Below the pieces are notes generated by a model. That model saw only the letters and a list, made by a program, of their open reading frames with translations, searched no databases and was not told where the DNA came from. Below, piece after piece: positions 20,682-31,400 of a stretch of 64,000 nt of DNA; the stretch's first letter is position 1; each line of letters starts with the position of its first letter. A program made the position numbers and the translations under genes. Origin of the DNA: Candidatus Nitrosocosmicus franklandus (GTDB lineage: Archaea > Thermoproteota > Nitrososphaeria > Nitrososphaerales > Nitrososphaeraceae); assembly GCF_900696045.1 (NCBI RefSeq), contig NZ_LR216287.1, forward strand, positions 186,001-250,000, written 5' to 3'.

Positions 20682-22163
20682 TCACAAGTTATAGTAACGA
20701 CTTTGTCCAGTGTTTCGAGTTGTAATATTTGCAAAATTCTTGATAATTTCTATAAAGCAATTGGTTCCCTTGTGTAGCAGGTCAAGATTAGTGTACTCGT
20801 TGGGTGAGTGCATTTTGTTTGGTAATGTTGTACTTCCAATACATATTGAATCGACATTCAGTATTTCTTTAAACGCATACATTGGCCCTGTTCCAGCAGA
20901 AGATAAATTCAAAACGACGCCATTAAATATCTTTGAAGCAGAGTCGACAACTAGTTTCACATACTGATTGTCAATCGGCGTGCGGTATGCTGGCTCCCCG
21001 CTTAGATACTTTACGGATACCTCATTTTCTGAAAAGCACCTAGTAGTCCTCAAATATTTTAACAGCCTTTCAAATTGAATTCTTGGATCCATATTTGGAA
21101 CGAGGCGAAAATCTAGCTTTGCAGTAGCAGATGAGGGTAAAATTGTTTTTACGCCCTTTCTTGTATAACCCGAAGTTAATCCAGAGATATTACAAGAGGG
21201 TTCGATTGCTAACGCCTTTTTAATTTCATATGCATTCTGATTGTTTATAAAATTGGTAACTCCGTATTCCTTTTTAAATGCCTCTTCATTGAAGGGTTCG
21301 TCTGCCAGCAATTGTAATTCTTTATCACTGAGGGGTTTCACTTCATCGTACCAGCCGTCTACTAAGATTTTACCTCCTACAGGATCATAAAGATAAGATA
21401 ATAGATTAACGAGTTTCCAAGCAGGATTTTCTATGGCAACAGCCAAACTCGAATGCGTATCCCTTGAGGGCCCATATACAGTGATTTCAGTATTTAGAAT
21501 GCCTTTCTGACCCAGAGATATTATCGCTCTTTCGTCTTTGTCTACGTATCCACTCTCCCAAATTACCAGGTCCGAATTTAACCTATGTTTATATTTTTTT
21601 AGATACCTTGAAAGATTAGGACTTCCAATCTCCTCTTCTCCTTCGATTAAGAATTTTATATTGCAAGGAACGTCTCCTGTATTTTTGAGAAAAAACTCTA
21701 CCGCCTTTAACCTTGTTATCAGTTCACCTTTATCGTCAGCTGAACCGCGTCCGTAAATCAGGTTTCCCTCAACTTTACCGCTAAAAGGGTCTTCATTCCA
21801 CTTTTCAATTGGATCAACTGGCTGCACATCATAATGGTTGTAAAACAAGAGGGTTTCTGAATGTGGATTTATCTTGGATTTAACTTCTCCAAAAACTATT
21901 GGCGGGATTTTATTGTGCGAGTTTACATTCTCAAGTTGGTCCACGGCATCCAAATAAAGTAGCTCAGAATGGATCCCGGCGTTTTTCATCAGATTGGCAA
22001 GCAAGATAGCACATTGTTCCAAGCCCTCACTTGTTGCCGAGATGCTAGGCTGCCTAATAAGAATTTGAAGATCAGAAACCAAACTATCCATCTGATCATC
22101 GTTAAATGAAGTAGACATGAACAGTTTATCCAATAATTTCATGTACCTCCCAATACGTATCAA
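20682..22163 (-). CDS. M20 family metallopeptidase (dipeptidase-like)
   Basis: 493 residues. Di-zinc peptidase motifs: YNHYDVQPVDP (metal His110, catalytic Asp112), YGRGSADDKGE (bridging Asp143) and EGEEEIGSPNL (general base Glu at about 176-177); a dimerisation domain lies at about 220-370 and a late metal His in MHSPNE. It belongs to the ArgE/DapE/carnosinase/CPG2 group, and the length and HYDVQ motif suggest a dipeptidase-like enzyme. Met8 and Met16 are alternative starts. It lies 165 bp downstream of the GCS2-type ligase on the same strand, so the pair may make and cleave related gamma-glutamyl or other dipeptides (inference). Confidence 0.88.
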   Translation of the reverse strand: MIRIGRYMKLLDKLFMSTSFNDDQMDSLVSDLQILIRQPSISATSEGLEQCAILLANLMKNAGIHSELLYLDAVDQLENVNSHNKIPPIVFGEVKSKINPHSETLLFYNHYDVQPVDPIEKWNEDPFSGKVEGNLIYGRGSADDKGELITRLKAVEFFLKNTGDVPCNIKFLIEGEEEIGSPNLSRYLKKYKHRLNSDLVIWESGYVDKDERAIISLGQKGILNTEITVYGPSRDTHSSLAVAIENPAWKLVNLLSYLYDPVGGKILVDGWYDEVKPLSDKELQLLADEPFNEEAFKKEYGVTNFINNQNAYEIKKALAIEPSCNISGLTSGYTRKGVKTILPSSATAKLDFRLVPNMDPRIQFERLLKYLRTTRCFSENEVSVKYLSGEPAYRTPIDNQYVKLVVDSASKIFNGVVLNLSSAGTGPMYAFKEILNVDSICIGSTTLPNKMHSPNEYTNLDLLHKGTNCFIEIIKNFANITTRNTGQSRYYNL

Positions 22164-22328
22164 TAACTAAAAAACACTTGTTAATATTCATTATTAGGTG
22201 ATCAACTCAAATACCACACAATATTATCTATTAAAATTTTGTTAAATGCATTATATGACTTTATATCTAAAAAAAAGTCTATAATATTTGAATATAACAT
22301 TCGTTCATCTTTAGAACGAATTTGATGG

Positions 22329-23645
22329 TCAAAGCAATGGCGTGTTAGTCTTTGTCTTATCCCATACATGCTGGATAATTTCAGAGACTGTTTGATAAAC
22401 ATTGCCGTTGTAGCTTGCTTCCCATCTTTTAGCAACATATTGACTTGGAGAGGTTCTTTCTTCTAACCTTCTTTCTAAAATTCTAATGTACTCGTGACCA
22501 AGGTCCAGGTCCTTCAAACCTTGTTTTGCGACGTGAAGTTGAGTCTTTACTGTTTCAGAGACATTAAAATGTGTTTTAGCATCGTACCCTGACCTAACTA
22601 TGGCAGCACGCTCTTCTCTTATCGACGAAAGGGGTCTAAGTGGCTTGCCTTCCAAAATAGCACGATACAAGTATCCGATAAAAAATTCTATCATTGCAAC
22701 CAATTCTTTTGGTGTAGGCTGCACTGACATGATTCTGGTCTCTACCCTGTAGTTGGGAGAATTCAAACGTATCCTAATATCATCATGTCTATCTTTTTCT
22801 AATCCAAAGTAGTCACGCGAGTCGTCCATTCCGGGTCGTGAGGCGATGTAATCTATGTATTCTTCAATCCTATCAAGGTATTTTGGAATAGCCGGAAACC
22901 CAGAATTTTGTTGTTCAGAGTGATCATAAAGATAAACTCGTGGTTCATAAAAAGAGAATAATTTGCCAGCAAACAACCGACTGTTTGAGCCAAGTAGAAT
23001 TGCTGATGGCAAAAGACCAAGAATGTAATTGAACATATGAGTTGTATAAATAGGGTTTAACCCCTGCAGATGCAGATGAAATCCTTGGATAGCAGTAGCA
23101 ATCTTGTTGGGTTTGAATACTTGACCTTCAATCTCGATATCGGGGAACTTTTTTTGCCATTCATAAAAATTCAGGTATCTTTCCTTTCTTGTAATAAATT
23201 TCCTCTTAAAAATATCTGGCGAGGGATTTCCCCCCATAAAAACTGGTATAACCTTCCTATTCTTGTATACCTTATCCACAGATAACTCTAAAAATTCAAT
23301 GAACTCTACAAAAAAACTATTAACACTAGACAGATCGTGCATTGAAATTGGCTCAGTTTTGACCTCAAACTGACATTTCCCATATTCAGAGTCCATGTCA
23401 AACTTTTTGCTCAATTCCTTTATCAATGGATGAGCATTCACAGGCCGCGCCCTGTCGTCAAGTAAGCAGATCTCAATTTCTACCCCTACACGATAGAGTT
23501 CATCCCACCGATGAAGGTCGTCTTGAATCCTTTTCTTTAATCCAATTGTTTGATCTGCCAGTGGATTATTCAAACTAAGTAAATCAATAGGGCGGATATT
23601 AGTATAAATTCCTTTATATGATATTTCGAGTTCGTTCATCGCCAA
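22329..23645 (-). CDS. Glutamate-cysteine ligase family (GCS2-type) protein
   Basis: 438 residues. Features of carboxylate-amine ligases related to glutamine synthetase: VGVEIEICLLDDRARPVNAH near the N terminus, CQFEVKTEPISMHDL, GFHLHLQGLNP, RLFAGKLFSFYEPR and NYRVETRIMSVQPTPKE. The GVEIE and Glu/His motifs fit the GCS2/YbdK-type fold that joins glutamate to an amine with ATP. The real substrate is uncertain: it might make gamma-glutamylcysteine or another gamma-glutamyl compound. The M20 peptidase follows 165 bp downstream on the same strand. Confidence 0.7.
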   Translation of the reverse strand: MAMNELEISYKGIYTNIRPIDLLSLNNPLADQTIGLKKRIQDDLHRWDELYRVGVEIEICLLDDRARPVNAHPLIKELSKKFDMDSEYGKCQFEVKTEPISMHDLSSVNSFFVEFIEFLELSVDKVYKNRKVIPVFMGGNPSPDIFKRKFITRKERYLNFYEWQKKFPDIEIEGQVFKPNKIATAIQGFHLHLQGLNPIYTTHMFNYILGLLPSAILLGSNSRLFAGKLFSFYEPRVYLYDHSEQQNSGFPAIPKYLDRIEEYIDYIASRPGMDDSRDYFGLEKDRHDDIRIRLNSPNYRVETRIMSVQPTPKELVAMIEFFIGYLYRAILEGKPLRPLSSIREERAAIVRSGYDAKTHFNVSETVKTQLHVAKQGLKDLDLGHEYIRILERRLEERTSPSQYVAKRWEASYNGNVYQTVSEIIQHVWDKTKTNTPLL

Positions 23646-23821
23646 AGTATTCTCATAATAATATCGAAAAGAACGAATTTCGTAAGCAGAAATATATTAG
23701 AAATCTATACAAAACAACGGAATGTAACTAAGCATATAAATGTTTATACGTTACCTTGGGAATGTTCTTTTGATAATATTTAAAAAGCTGTAATATAGTA
23801 ACAGCATGTTTTACTTTACTT

Positions 23822-24520
23822 CTAAATGATTTCTTTATTAAGATCAATTAGTTTTGTCCTAGTACTAACCACAGTTACGCTTTGTTTCTTATGACATTTA
23901 TAACATAGCGTTCTTAAATTGTTTCCGTTGTGAATAAATTCAAGGATTGTCCTTACTTTATTGTCTAGAGTGTCAAACTGATATCCAAGATGATAATAAT
24001 AAGACTTTGGTATGATATGGTCGCATTCAAGCCAATTTTTCTGCGACTTGTTCTTTTTTTTCCTCCTATCAAGCTGGATGCCACAGATCTGGCAAGTAAA
24101 ATTATCTCGCCTTAAAACTCTATTTCTAACATTTCTCCAATAAAAATTAGAATTATACCATCGTGTAAATTCTTTGCTACATTTTCTTGAGCAATATTTC
24201 TTAAATGGCTTGCAAACAGGTTCCATGCATTTGAGGTTTCTGCATCTTTGTATACCTTGTTCATCAATTTTATCAAATTCACGAATGTAGACTATAAAGT
24301 TATTTGGGATTTTGTAAGTTTTACTATTTTGAATAACTGTTGTAGAGGACGAATTATCCTGAAGACTAGCAATATCCGTCGTAGTATTGGAAACATTGAG
24401 CCTCATTGATTTAGTATCTATTATGGTCGATACAGTAGTAACTGTCGGTGTACTCTGATCATTTTTCCTTTTTCTTTCTTTTCTCTTTCTGCTGCCTGCC
24501 ATTTTACTATCCCAAGTCAA
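23822..24520 (-). CDS. HNH endonuclease-domain protein with an extra Cys cluster
   Basis: 232 residues. A Lys/Arg-rich N terminus (KRKERKRKNDQ) and a Ser/Thr-rich linker precede a Cys cluster (CRNLKCMEPVC ... YCSRKCSKEF, about 93-120) that may bind zinc. The HNH domain follows at about 140-222: VLRRDNFTCQICG, WLECDHIIPKS (the DH of HNH), then HNGNNLRTLCYKCHKKQS. All metal-binding and catalytic positions are present. It is probably a DNA nuclease, either of a mobile or defence type or a housekeeping one. No methylase, integrase or other defence gene is adjacent. Met7 (24502) is an alternative start. Confidence 0.85.
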   Translation of the reverse strand: MTWDSKMAGSRKRKERKRKNDQSTPTVTTVSTIIDTKSMRLNVSNTTTDIASLQDNSSSTTVIQNSKTYKIPNNFIVYIREFDKIDEQGIQRCRNLKCMEPVCKPFKKYCSRKCSKEFTRWYNSNFYWRNVRNRVLRRDNFTCQICGIQLDRRKKKNKSQKNWLECDHIIPKSYYYHLGYQFDTLDNKVRTILEFIHNGNNLRTLCYKCHKKQSVTVVSTRTKLIDLNKEII

Positions 24521-24596
24521 ACAAGATAATCATACTAATCTGTGACAATGGTGTTTGAGAAAAAAGAGTAAGTAGGTTAAAGGTATCTGACAATAA

Positions 24597-25574
24597 TTAG
24601 GGATTGGTTTGATTATTATTATTAATTGAGTTTGATGTATCGGGTGTCGCCATTGTTGTTGTTGTTGTTATTGTTGGCCATAACCATAGGTTCCTAATTG
24701 CAGATCCATTCGGATACAAGTCATACTCATAGATACCTACTTTATTACTTAGCTGAGAGAATTTACCCCCAGGTAATTCATTTGTTGAATAATAGATAAT
24801 ACCTAAATAGTTAGTAACGTTATCTGATTGATTATATACTTGATCGTATGCGTTCCAACCTATTATATCTGCATCAGTTGTTGCGACATAAAACCCAGTC
24901 CCTTTGGCAATCTTTAAATCGTCATTTACTAAGGACTCTGTAATTTGACTGTCGATTAGGGATTGATTCAAAGTTGCCCTAGACTTTGATTCTTCAACAT
25001 AGTAGCCTATATTGTAGACGAGATCTGAATCATCAATTAGCCCCAGTTCATAAAAAATTTGAAGCTCCTTTGTTTTTGTTGTTGGTGGATCTGACATCGA
25101 AGTCAAGTTGAATTTGTTTAAAACTATGCTATGATTAGAAGTGTAAAACGGATCGGAAAGTTTCAAGTCTCCAGATTCTTTGTGATAAGAGCCGCTACTT
25201 TCTTTTGTGTTAGGTACAAGTTGCATAGATGGTGCATCTGTTCCATTGGTGGTCGTCGTTGTCGACGAGTATAACTGAGATCCATTCAAGGCTTTTTCTG
25301 ATCCTTGAATAGTGGTAACCAATGAGGTTGAGGAGACATTGTTAATATTAGTCTGATTTAGGTCAGAAATAGTAGAATTGGCAGGATCAGCACCAGATTC
25401 AGCAGAAGTAGAAGTAGAAGCAGGTTCACTGCTATTTACTGTAGTAGATGTAGCAAATGAATATTTTAGATTAAAAGAGCTCTCTTCAAAGCCAAAACTA
25501 TATGTTAATAACCCAATAATACCAATTATAGCAAAATAACAGGTAATTTTTCTTGATATCGCGCAAATCAACAT
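24597..25574 (-). CDS. Exported Ser/Thr/Asn-rich protein of unknown function
   Basis: 325 residues. A hydrophobic N-terminal segment (about 8-27, ITCYFAIIGIIGLLTYSF) is followed by a Ser/Thr-rich region with many sequons (about 38-140) and a more structured part (about 150-305; LQIFYELGLIDDSDLVYNIG, GTGFYVATTDADIIGWNAYD, VGIYEYDLYPNG), ending in a Thr/Asn-rich tail. No enzyme motif. Probably a glycosylated surface protein. It lies divergent to the CtaA-like gene with 103 bp between them. Confidence 0.72.
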   Translation of the reverse strand: MLICAISRKITCYFAIIGIIGLLTYSFGFEESSFNLKYSFATSTTVNSSEPASTSTSAESGADPANSTISDLNQTNINNVSSTSLVTTIQGSEKALNGSQLYSSTTTTTNGTDAPSMQLVPNTKESSGSYHKESGDLKLSDPFYTSNHSIVLNKFNLTSMSDPPTTKTKELQIFYELGLIDDSDLVYNIGYYVEESKSRATLNQSLIDSQITESLVNDDLKIAKGTGFYVATTDADIIGWNAYDQVYNQSDNVTNYLGIIYYSTNELPGGKFSQLSNKVGIYEYDLYPNGSAIRNLWLWPTITTTTTMATPDTSNSINNNNQTNP

Positions 25575-25677
25575 AGATAATATCTTAAGAATCAGGATTT
25601 CAATTCTTACTATTAAATATTGTCAAAGCAATAAAAAACATTTAAAGCACCTATTTAAGATCACTCACTTATTTCAC

Positions 25678-26217
25678 TTGAAGAGTACGCGGATTGGTCA
25701 GACTCGCTTTCCAGCTAAAAAACTGTTTGTTGTTACTCTAATTGTAATGGGTATAACATATTCTGTGATGATGTTAGGTGTATATCTATCCTCGATTCAT
25801 CAAGGTCTATCATGTCTAACTTGGCCACTGTGTCCTAACGGGTTTGATTTTCCCCCACCTGATTATTTTTATGAACACATTCATAGGACATTAGTTTTTG
25901 TCTTGATGATTGCCCTGTTTTCCTTCACTGCATATTCATTTATAAAATTGAGTAGCAGAAGCCTGAGGATAAAATTAGCCTTGGCCTCTGGATTGCTAAT
26001 AGGTCAAGTCATATTGGGATGGGTCATGATTGTAACGAAATTGCATCCTGTCATTGTTGCAACCCATCTTGCAACAGGTATTGCTTTTTTTGGTATTTTA
26101 GTTGTTACCCTGATATCATTGCATCATGTAATGAAAGAAGGAAACGGCAACAATAGGGTTAGTAGTAGTACTCGCAGCAGCAAAAGTAGTAGTGGCAAAA
26201 GCGGTAGTAGTAAATGA
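25678..26217 (+). CDS. ctaA: CtaA/Cox15-like protein (short archaeal heme A synthase type)
   Basis: 179 residues from a TTG start, with four predicted membrane helices. The motif GLSCLTWPLCPNG matches the loop conserved in heme A synthases, EHIHRTLVF carries a heme-ligand-type His, and HPVIVATHLATGIAFFG a second. Length is about half that of bacterial CtaA, as in other archaeal single-bundle versions, which probably dimerise. Heme A would serve the terminal heme-copper oxidase. The C terminus is a Ser/Arg/Gly-rich tail. The gene symbol rests on motif recall only. Confidence 0.75.
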   Translation: MKSTRIGQTRFPAKKLFVVTLIVMGITYSVMMLGVYLSSIHQGLSCLTWPLCPNGFDFPPPDYFYEHIHRTLVFVLMIALFSFTAYSFIKLSSRSLRIKLALASGLLIGQVILGWVMIVTKLHPVIVATHLATGIAFFGILVVTLISLHHVMKEGNGNNRVSSSTRSSKSSSGKSGSSK

Positions 26218-26244
26218 TATAAGGAATAGAAAAAAGTCTAGAAC

Positions 26245-27276
26245 CTAGATTTTTGTTAGTTTTAACATGTTTAGCATATTTACTTCCATCCCAAACCGAT
26301 CCTCGCTACTTTTCATGTATTTATAGATTTTTAATACTTCCAGGAAATCTTTTAGAATATTGAATTTCCTGTTAATGCTTTTTCTAATAAAATTGTAAAC
26401 ATTTGTATATATCTTAAAGGTCGACAAAACGTCGGCTACATACTTTTCTTTGTCATGTAGATTATCTATAAACAATTGTGCGCATATTGTTGACGGGATT
26501 ATCCCTTCACCTAGTAATGCATACACAGTTCCTATAGATTCCCCCACACCAATTGTTTTTCTACCATCGGTAAATGGAAGGCAGTGAGAAGGAGGAGTTA
26601 TTCGGACAGGTCTGCCTACTTTTTTTATAACTTGACATGGATATTTTCTCATAAAATAGTCCAAAAAGACATGAGTTTGTTTACGCTTAAAGTCACCCGA
26701 CCCGATATGGGCATACCCATTTCCTAGTGGAAAATACCAAAAGTACCCAGAAAGTGAAGGAAAAGCCTTTAGATAAAAGTCGTCAAATGGAACTTTATCA
26801 TACTTTACCTTATACTGTATACAGGGAATCCATAGTTCGTTTTTTAGCTTGGGTAAATAGTGACGATGAAATCCAGTAGAATCAACAATAAGATCGTATT
26901 CACTTTCTAAGTCGGTTTTATTGGGTACTTTATTAAAGCAAATATCAGTACCTTTAATCATATCTTGAATTAGTTTTAGCTTGTCGTAACTAACCATTCC
27001 CTTTAAATTAATGTCGATGTTTTTTCCAGAGTCACTACCATCTCCAACATCGACCCGCATTTTTTTTCCTTCATGAAGGATATAATCGTCCATGTTTAAT
27101 CCACACTGTTTGGCATAATCCTTCATAACATTATCGCATGTTGCCCATGCGCAGACTGCGTCATGTTCCTTTTCGGGCATCCTTTCAAAACCTCTGACAG
27201 TTACATCATGGATATCACTTAGCTGGTTCATCAAATACGCACCCGCTACCCCGATCCCTACGACAGCAATCTTCAT
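26245..27276 (-). CDS. FAD-dependent oxidoreductase, geranylgeranyl reductase-like
   Basis: 343 residues. An N-terminal dinucleotide-binding motif (IAVVGIGVAGAYLMNQL, about 3-19) and a second flavin region (DGRKTIGVGESIGTVYALLGEGI) match the geranylgeranyl reductase family. A WYFPLGNGYAHIGSGDFK segment precedes it. In archaea, members saturate the isoprenoid chains of membrane lipids or quinones. The substrate is not certain. The end (about 300-343) is helical and basic, as expected for membrane association. Convergent to the CtaA-like gene with only 27 bp between. Confidence 0.78.
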   Translation of the reverse strand: MKIAVVGIGVAGAYLMNQLSDIHDVTVRGFERMPEKEHDAVCAWATCDNVMKDYAKQCGLNMDDYILHEGKKMRVDVGDGSDSGKNIDINLKGMVSYDKLKLIQDMIKGTDICFNKVPNKTDLESEYDLIVDSTGFHRHYLPKLKNELWIPCIQYKVKYDKVPFDDFYLKAFPSLSGYFWYFPLGNGYAHIGSGDFKRKQTHVFLDYFMRKYPCQVIKKVGRPVRITPPSHCLPFTDGRKTIGVGESIGTVYALLGEGIIPSTICAQLFIDNLHDKEKYVADVLSTFKIYTNVYNFIRKSINRKFNILKDFLEVLKIYKYMKSSEDRFGMEVNMLNMLKLTKI

Positions 27277-27373
27277 TATATCGTACCATGATACTTATGG
27301 CAAATAAAATGATTTCATTTGCATCTAGAGATATAAATAAGAAGTAGAGTCCCAACATATTCATTAGATTTAA

Positions 27374-27637
27374 ATGGTAGATTCAAAAAGGAGGCCTTCA
27401 TCGTCATCATCTTCATCATCTCCTAGTAAGAGAAAGAAAAAGAAAATGGCAGGACCACTTAGGGCAGGGATTGCGTTGATTATTTTGGGTGCCTTCATTG
27501 TAGGATTAGGTACTTTGTTTAACAGAGAATCCATGTCTATTTATGGCTTTGTCGTTGTAGCTGGTGGATTCTTTTTGTACTTTGTATCATATTACTATCT
27601 AGAAAGAATTCAAAAAAACAAGAGCAAAAATCAATAA
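27374..27637 (+). CDS. Small membrane protein, two helices
   Basis: 87 residues. A Ser/Lys/Arg-rich cytoplasmic N terminus (RRPSSSSSSSSPSKRKKKK) precedes two membrane helices (about 32-49 and 55-72) and a short basic tail. A poly-Ser/Lys region followed by a hairpin of helices suggests a small inner-face membrane protein. Divergent from the flavoprotein gene with 97 bp between. Function unknown. Confidence 0.65.
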   Translation: MVDSKRRPSSSSSSSSPSKRKKKKMAGPLRAGIALIILGAFIVGLGTLFNRESMSIYGFVVVAGGFFLYFVSYYYLERIQKNKSKNQ

Positions 27638-27831
27638 ATTATTCAACAAAGCTAATAGAATCCTACTACTACTACCAGTTATATCCATTTTTATTCTACT
27701 ACTGGCTTTATTCATTCCCCACCCCCATCCCCTTCCCCTTCTTTTTGATCTGTTTGGTCTGCTATCTATTTTGAAAAAGATAACATATTTTAAAAATGAT
27801 GATGTCTACCTAATTGTAAACTCGAATTAGT

Positions 27832-28332
27832 ATGGAGGAAGATTTGTTCAAGAGGTTTTGCAACCAGAGATTAGGAGTTTCATTCTTTTATCATTCGAAA
27901 TTAACTTCAGACAACAATGACAATAATCAATTGATCTTAGACAACGAGAATAGTCTCCTTCTGAAGTATGAAGATTTAAAATTTAAAATAATTAAACTTT
28001 CTTCAGAAGCTAACATAGGTTTACAACTGTTTGGTTTAGAAAATGGGTTACGATCTTCGTTAAATGAAAATGAAAGGTTAATAACTGAAGAAACGAAAAA
28101 GAGGCAGAAAAAAAATAAAAAATCGTCAGTAGCAGTGGGAGGAAATGAAACAGCTTGCACTACGACCGTCTATCCAACTCAGGACGGAAATGTCAAGATT
28201 AAACGATATCTGGTATCGCATGATGGTCAAGGATATCTACTTGCCTTTCAGGACAGGGTTGAAAATTTTGAATCAGAACAAAGTCAGAATATAATTCAAA
28301 CAATCCTTGATACTTTTAAATTTATAGACTAA
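27832..28332 (+). CDS. Soluble protein of unknown function
   Basis: 166 residues, no signal or membrane segment. The N terminus has YEDLKFKIIKLSSEANIGLQ, the middle is a Lys/Asn-rich linker (KKRQKKNKKSS, about 88-98) and the C terminus (about 113-166) looks folded (GNVKIKRYLVSHDGQGYLLA, QNIIQTILDTFKFI). The pattern resembles small secreted-type lipoprotein domains (PsbP/LPXTG-like) but is not recognised. The preceding 195 bp hold a C/T-rich tract (about 27712-27745). Confidence 0.6.
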   Translation: MEEDLFKRFCNQRLGVSFFYHSKLTSDNNDNNQLILDNENSLLLKYEDLKFKIIKLSSEANIGLQLFGLENGLRSSLNENERLITEETKKRQKKNKKSSVAVGGNETACTTTVYPTQDGNVKIKRYLVSHDGQGYLLAFQDRVENFESEQSQNIIQTILDTFKFID

Positions 28333-28472
28333 TTAATAGCAGAAGGAAACAACTAGACTAAAACTTGCCAAAAAAAAGTCGGTATTTTTTTTATCACATT
28401 GACTACCATACAGAAAAAAAATTGACTGCCTGATAAATGGCAGAATTTTGATGTCAGCTTTAAAAAACATAG

Positions 28473-31400
28473 TTATTCCACATAAATCGCAGGCTTGTAA
28501 GGCCTTGCGAATTTTGATTTATTCTTAGGATCAGTAATTTGCGTTTCTGTTTCGTTAAAGAAGTAAATATTGTCCGGTTGTATTTTCAATTCAAAAGCAA
28601 TAAGTGACTTGGCATCCTCTAGCGGGATTTTTTCATCAAACTCGTTCTTTATCAGTCCTCTTCTGTCCAATTCTGTAGGAGATAAGGACAAAATGTCCTC
28701 ATTGATTTTTTTGACAAGGTCGGAGTTACTTTTTATAAACTTTTTTTGTTCTTCTGAAATTGATGCATCTGCCAAAAGCGATTTCATTATTACACCAAAA
28801 TTTTTGGTCTTTGTTATAAGAACAATATCAATTATTTTGTTATATAGATCTCTCTTTTTATTAGACGCCAAATAAATGTAGACTTTGTTTATATTTGTAT
28901 TTTTGGTAACCTTTATAATCTTGTTGAGGTCCTCTAGCAAATTTGAGATTAAAAGTTCATTTTCTTCAGTAACAACATTAGCAAACCTTTTGTCAAACTC
29001 TGGCCAACCGCTATTGAATATTGATTGCATATTGCTTTGATTGTTAAATACCTTATTCCATACCTCTTCGCCAAGAAACGGAGTAATTGGCGAAATCATT
29101 TTTATTCTAGCCTTTAGAAACATGTATACTACGTATGCGTAATTTTCTTCGCTAGTCTGCTGTTTGCTCTTTGCTGATCTTCTTTTGAGATACCATTCAA
29201 AGTCCTTATCCATCAGATACAATACTGTGTTGAGCACATCCCTAATCCTCAGTTCGTCAAAATACTTGGAAACTTCAAGGATCGTTTCATTTAGCTTATG
29301 AAGTAGCCACTTGTCTTCCAAGTTTAATCCGTTTATAGCGATAGATGTAGCAGGGAATTGATCTGGTTCTTCTTTTTTGTTGGCTGACGTTGAAGTGGCA
29401 GGCACTGCCTCTGGCGATGCTGGTTGAGAGGTACTAGTTGTGGTTGTATCTATAGTTGTACCGGGTGTAATGGTTTCTTGAGTTGTTATAGTAGTAGTAG
29501 TGTTAGTAACCGCAGCTTTATCATCAAAAGAAGTACCAAAATTAGAAGTTAATTCATCTCCGAATTTTGATTTTATCAGATTACCATAGCTACTTTGAAA
29601 ATTAACAGCAAATTCGTAAATGTCGTTTAACCTGCCATATATCCCCTTTAGAGTAGTGAATGAAAAGTCGACGTCCTGTAACAATTCTCCCAAAACCAAC
29701 ATAGCAACCCTAATAGAATCAGCATTAAACTTTTTTATGGTACTTCTCAAAGGGATTATGTTTCCCATCGATTTTGACATTTTCTTTCCATCCATTAACA
29801 CTGACCCATTTACCGCAATCTGTCTTGGCCACTTGCTTTTAGGAAATATTATTGAGTGATTAAAGATAAAAAATGACAAGTGATTTGGTACCAAATCCCG
29901 TCCCGAATGTCTTGAATCTAATGGATAATAATATTCAAATTCATCCTTGATCGCTTTAGCCATCTCTAAAAATCCTTTATAAGAAGTTTCATTCAATCCT
30001 TCACCATTCTTTCTTAATTGTTCACCTGTTTTGCTTTCATTTTCATTTCCCTTACCATTTGAGGTAACTTTATTTGTACTGTCATGTTCCTCGTAGTCTT
30101 TAAATGAAGGTGGTTTCTTATCTAACAAAACATAATCGAAGAATGAATCGTCAATTAACTTGATATATTTTTTTTCCAAATCATACAAGTTAACGTATTT
30201 TGCTATGATATAATATACCATATAGATCACAGAGTCTGACAAGCTTTCAATTAACCAGTCTTTGTCCCACGGCAAAGCGGTTCCCAATCCGGATTTTCTC
30301 GCACATGCTCTAACTTTGAGCCAATCAAAGACGTTTTTGAATTCCTTCAAAATTTCCGGAGGAATTATTTCCATAGAATTTAAACAATTAAACGCGAGCG
30401 ATTTCCATTTTGGATTACCATAGTCCAAAAACCACTGGTTATCCAACAATTTCACATAGCATTTTGTCCCGCACCTGCAGTAAACTGGCTTATTGGTCAA
30501 TTCATAAAATATAACTGCAGTACCATCTGTCAATAAATCATTTTTGATCTTTTCTTTGGCAATTGAGACTGTCATGTCAGCGTATGATTGAGCACCATGA
30601 TTCATCTTTCCAGAATAATATTCCAATGAATAAAGTTCGGATGTCGCTTTTTCAAGGTTAGGATCACTTTGGTCAGAAATCGAGTACTTTTCCAAAAAAA
30701 TCATCGCTGGGACCTTTTTTTCTTCTTCTTTACTTTTTGTCCTTACATCGTTTGTTGACTGTTCATTAACTGGGGTAATATCTTTGGCTTCTGTATTCAA
30801 ATTACGATTTGGTGACAGTAGTGGTGGTGGTGGTGGTGGTGGTGGTGGTGGTGGTGGTGGAAGAGTGAGGGAATCAGATTTGCCATTCTTACCCGTGTTT
30901 ACAGCAGAAGCCTTACCACCATTCTCCAAAGAATTTTCATTATCAGAATGAATTTTAGAATCTATTATCGATATTGGAATAATATCTTTAAATCTGGATT
31001 TAGTAATGCTTTCAATTGATACTGTCCTTTTCAGATCTAGTAGGGCCTGCATATCATATGGTGCATGCGCAGGCACCGACATTACTACTCCGCTTCCTTC
31101 ATCTAACATAACAAACTTTGCGGGTAGTATTGGGATTGATTTTTTGGTCAACGGAGCTATAACCGACATGCCCACATAGTCGGCGCCTTTCACCTCTCTA
31201 ATTATTTTGACATCATAGTTAAGATATCCGAGCTTTTCAGAGGCGTCTTTACTTATTATCCAATTTTCTTTACCATTTACCTCTACAAGCAAATAATTTT
31301 CTTCTGGATTAATCCATATATTAGTAACTCCAAATATTGTCTCGGGTCTCAACGTTGCTACAGGTAAGAAAACATTTTCTTGTTCTTCTAACTGAAATTT

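Noticed and set aside
23822-24520. HNH protein as part of a defence island
   Set aside because: Neighbours are an exported protein and metabolic genes; no methylase, helicase, integrase or toxin lies close.
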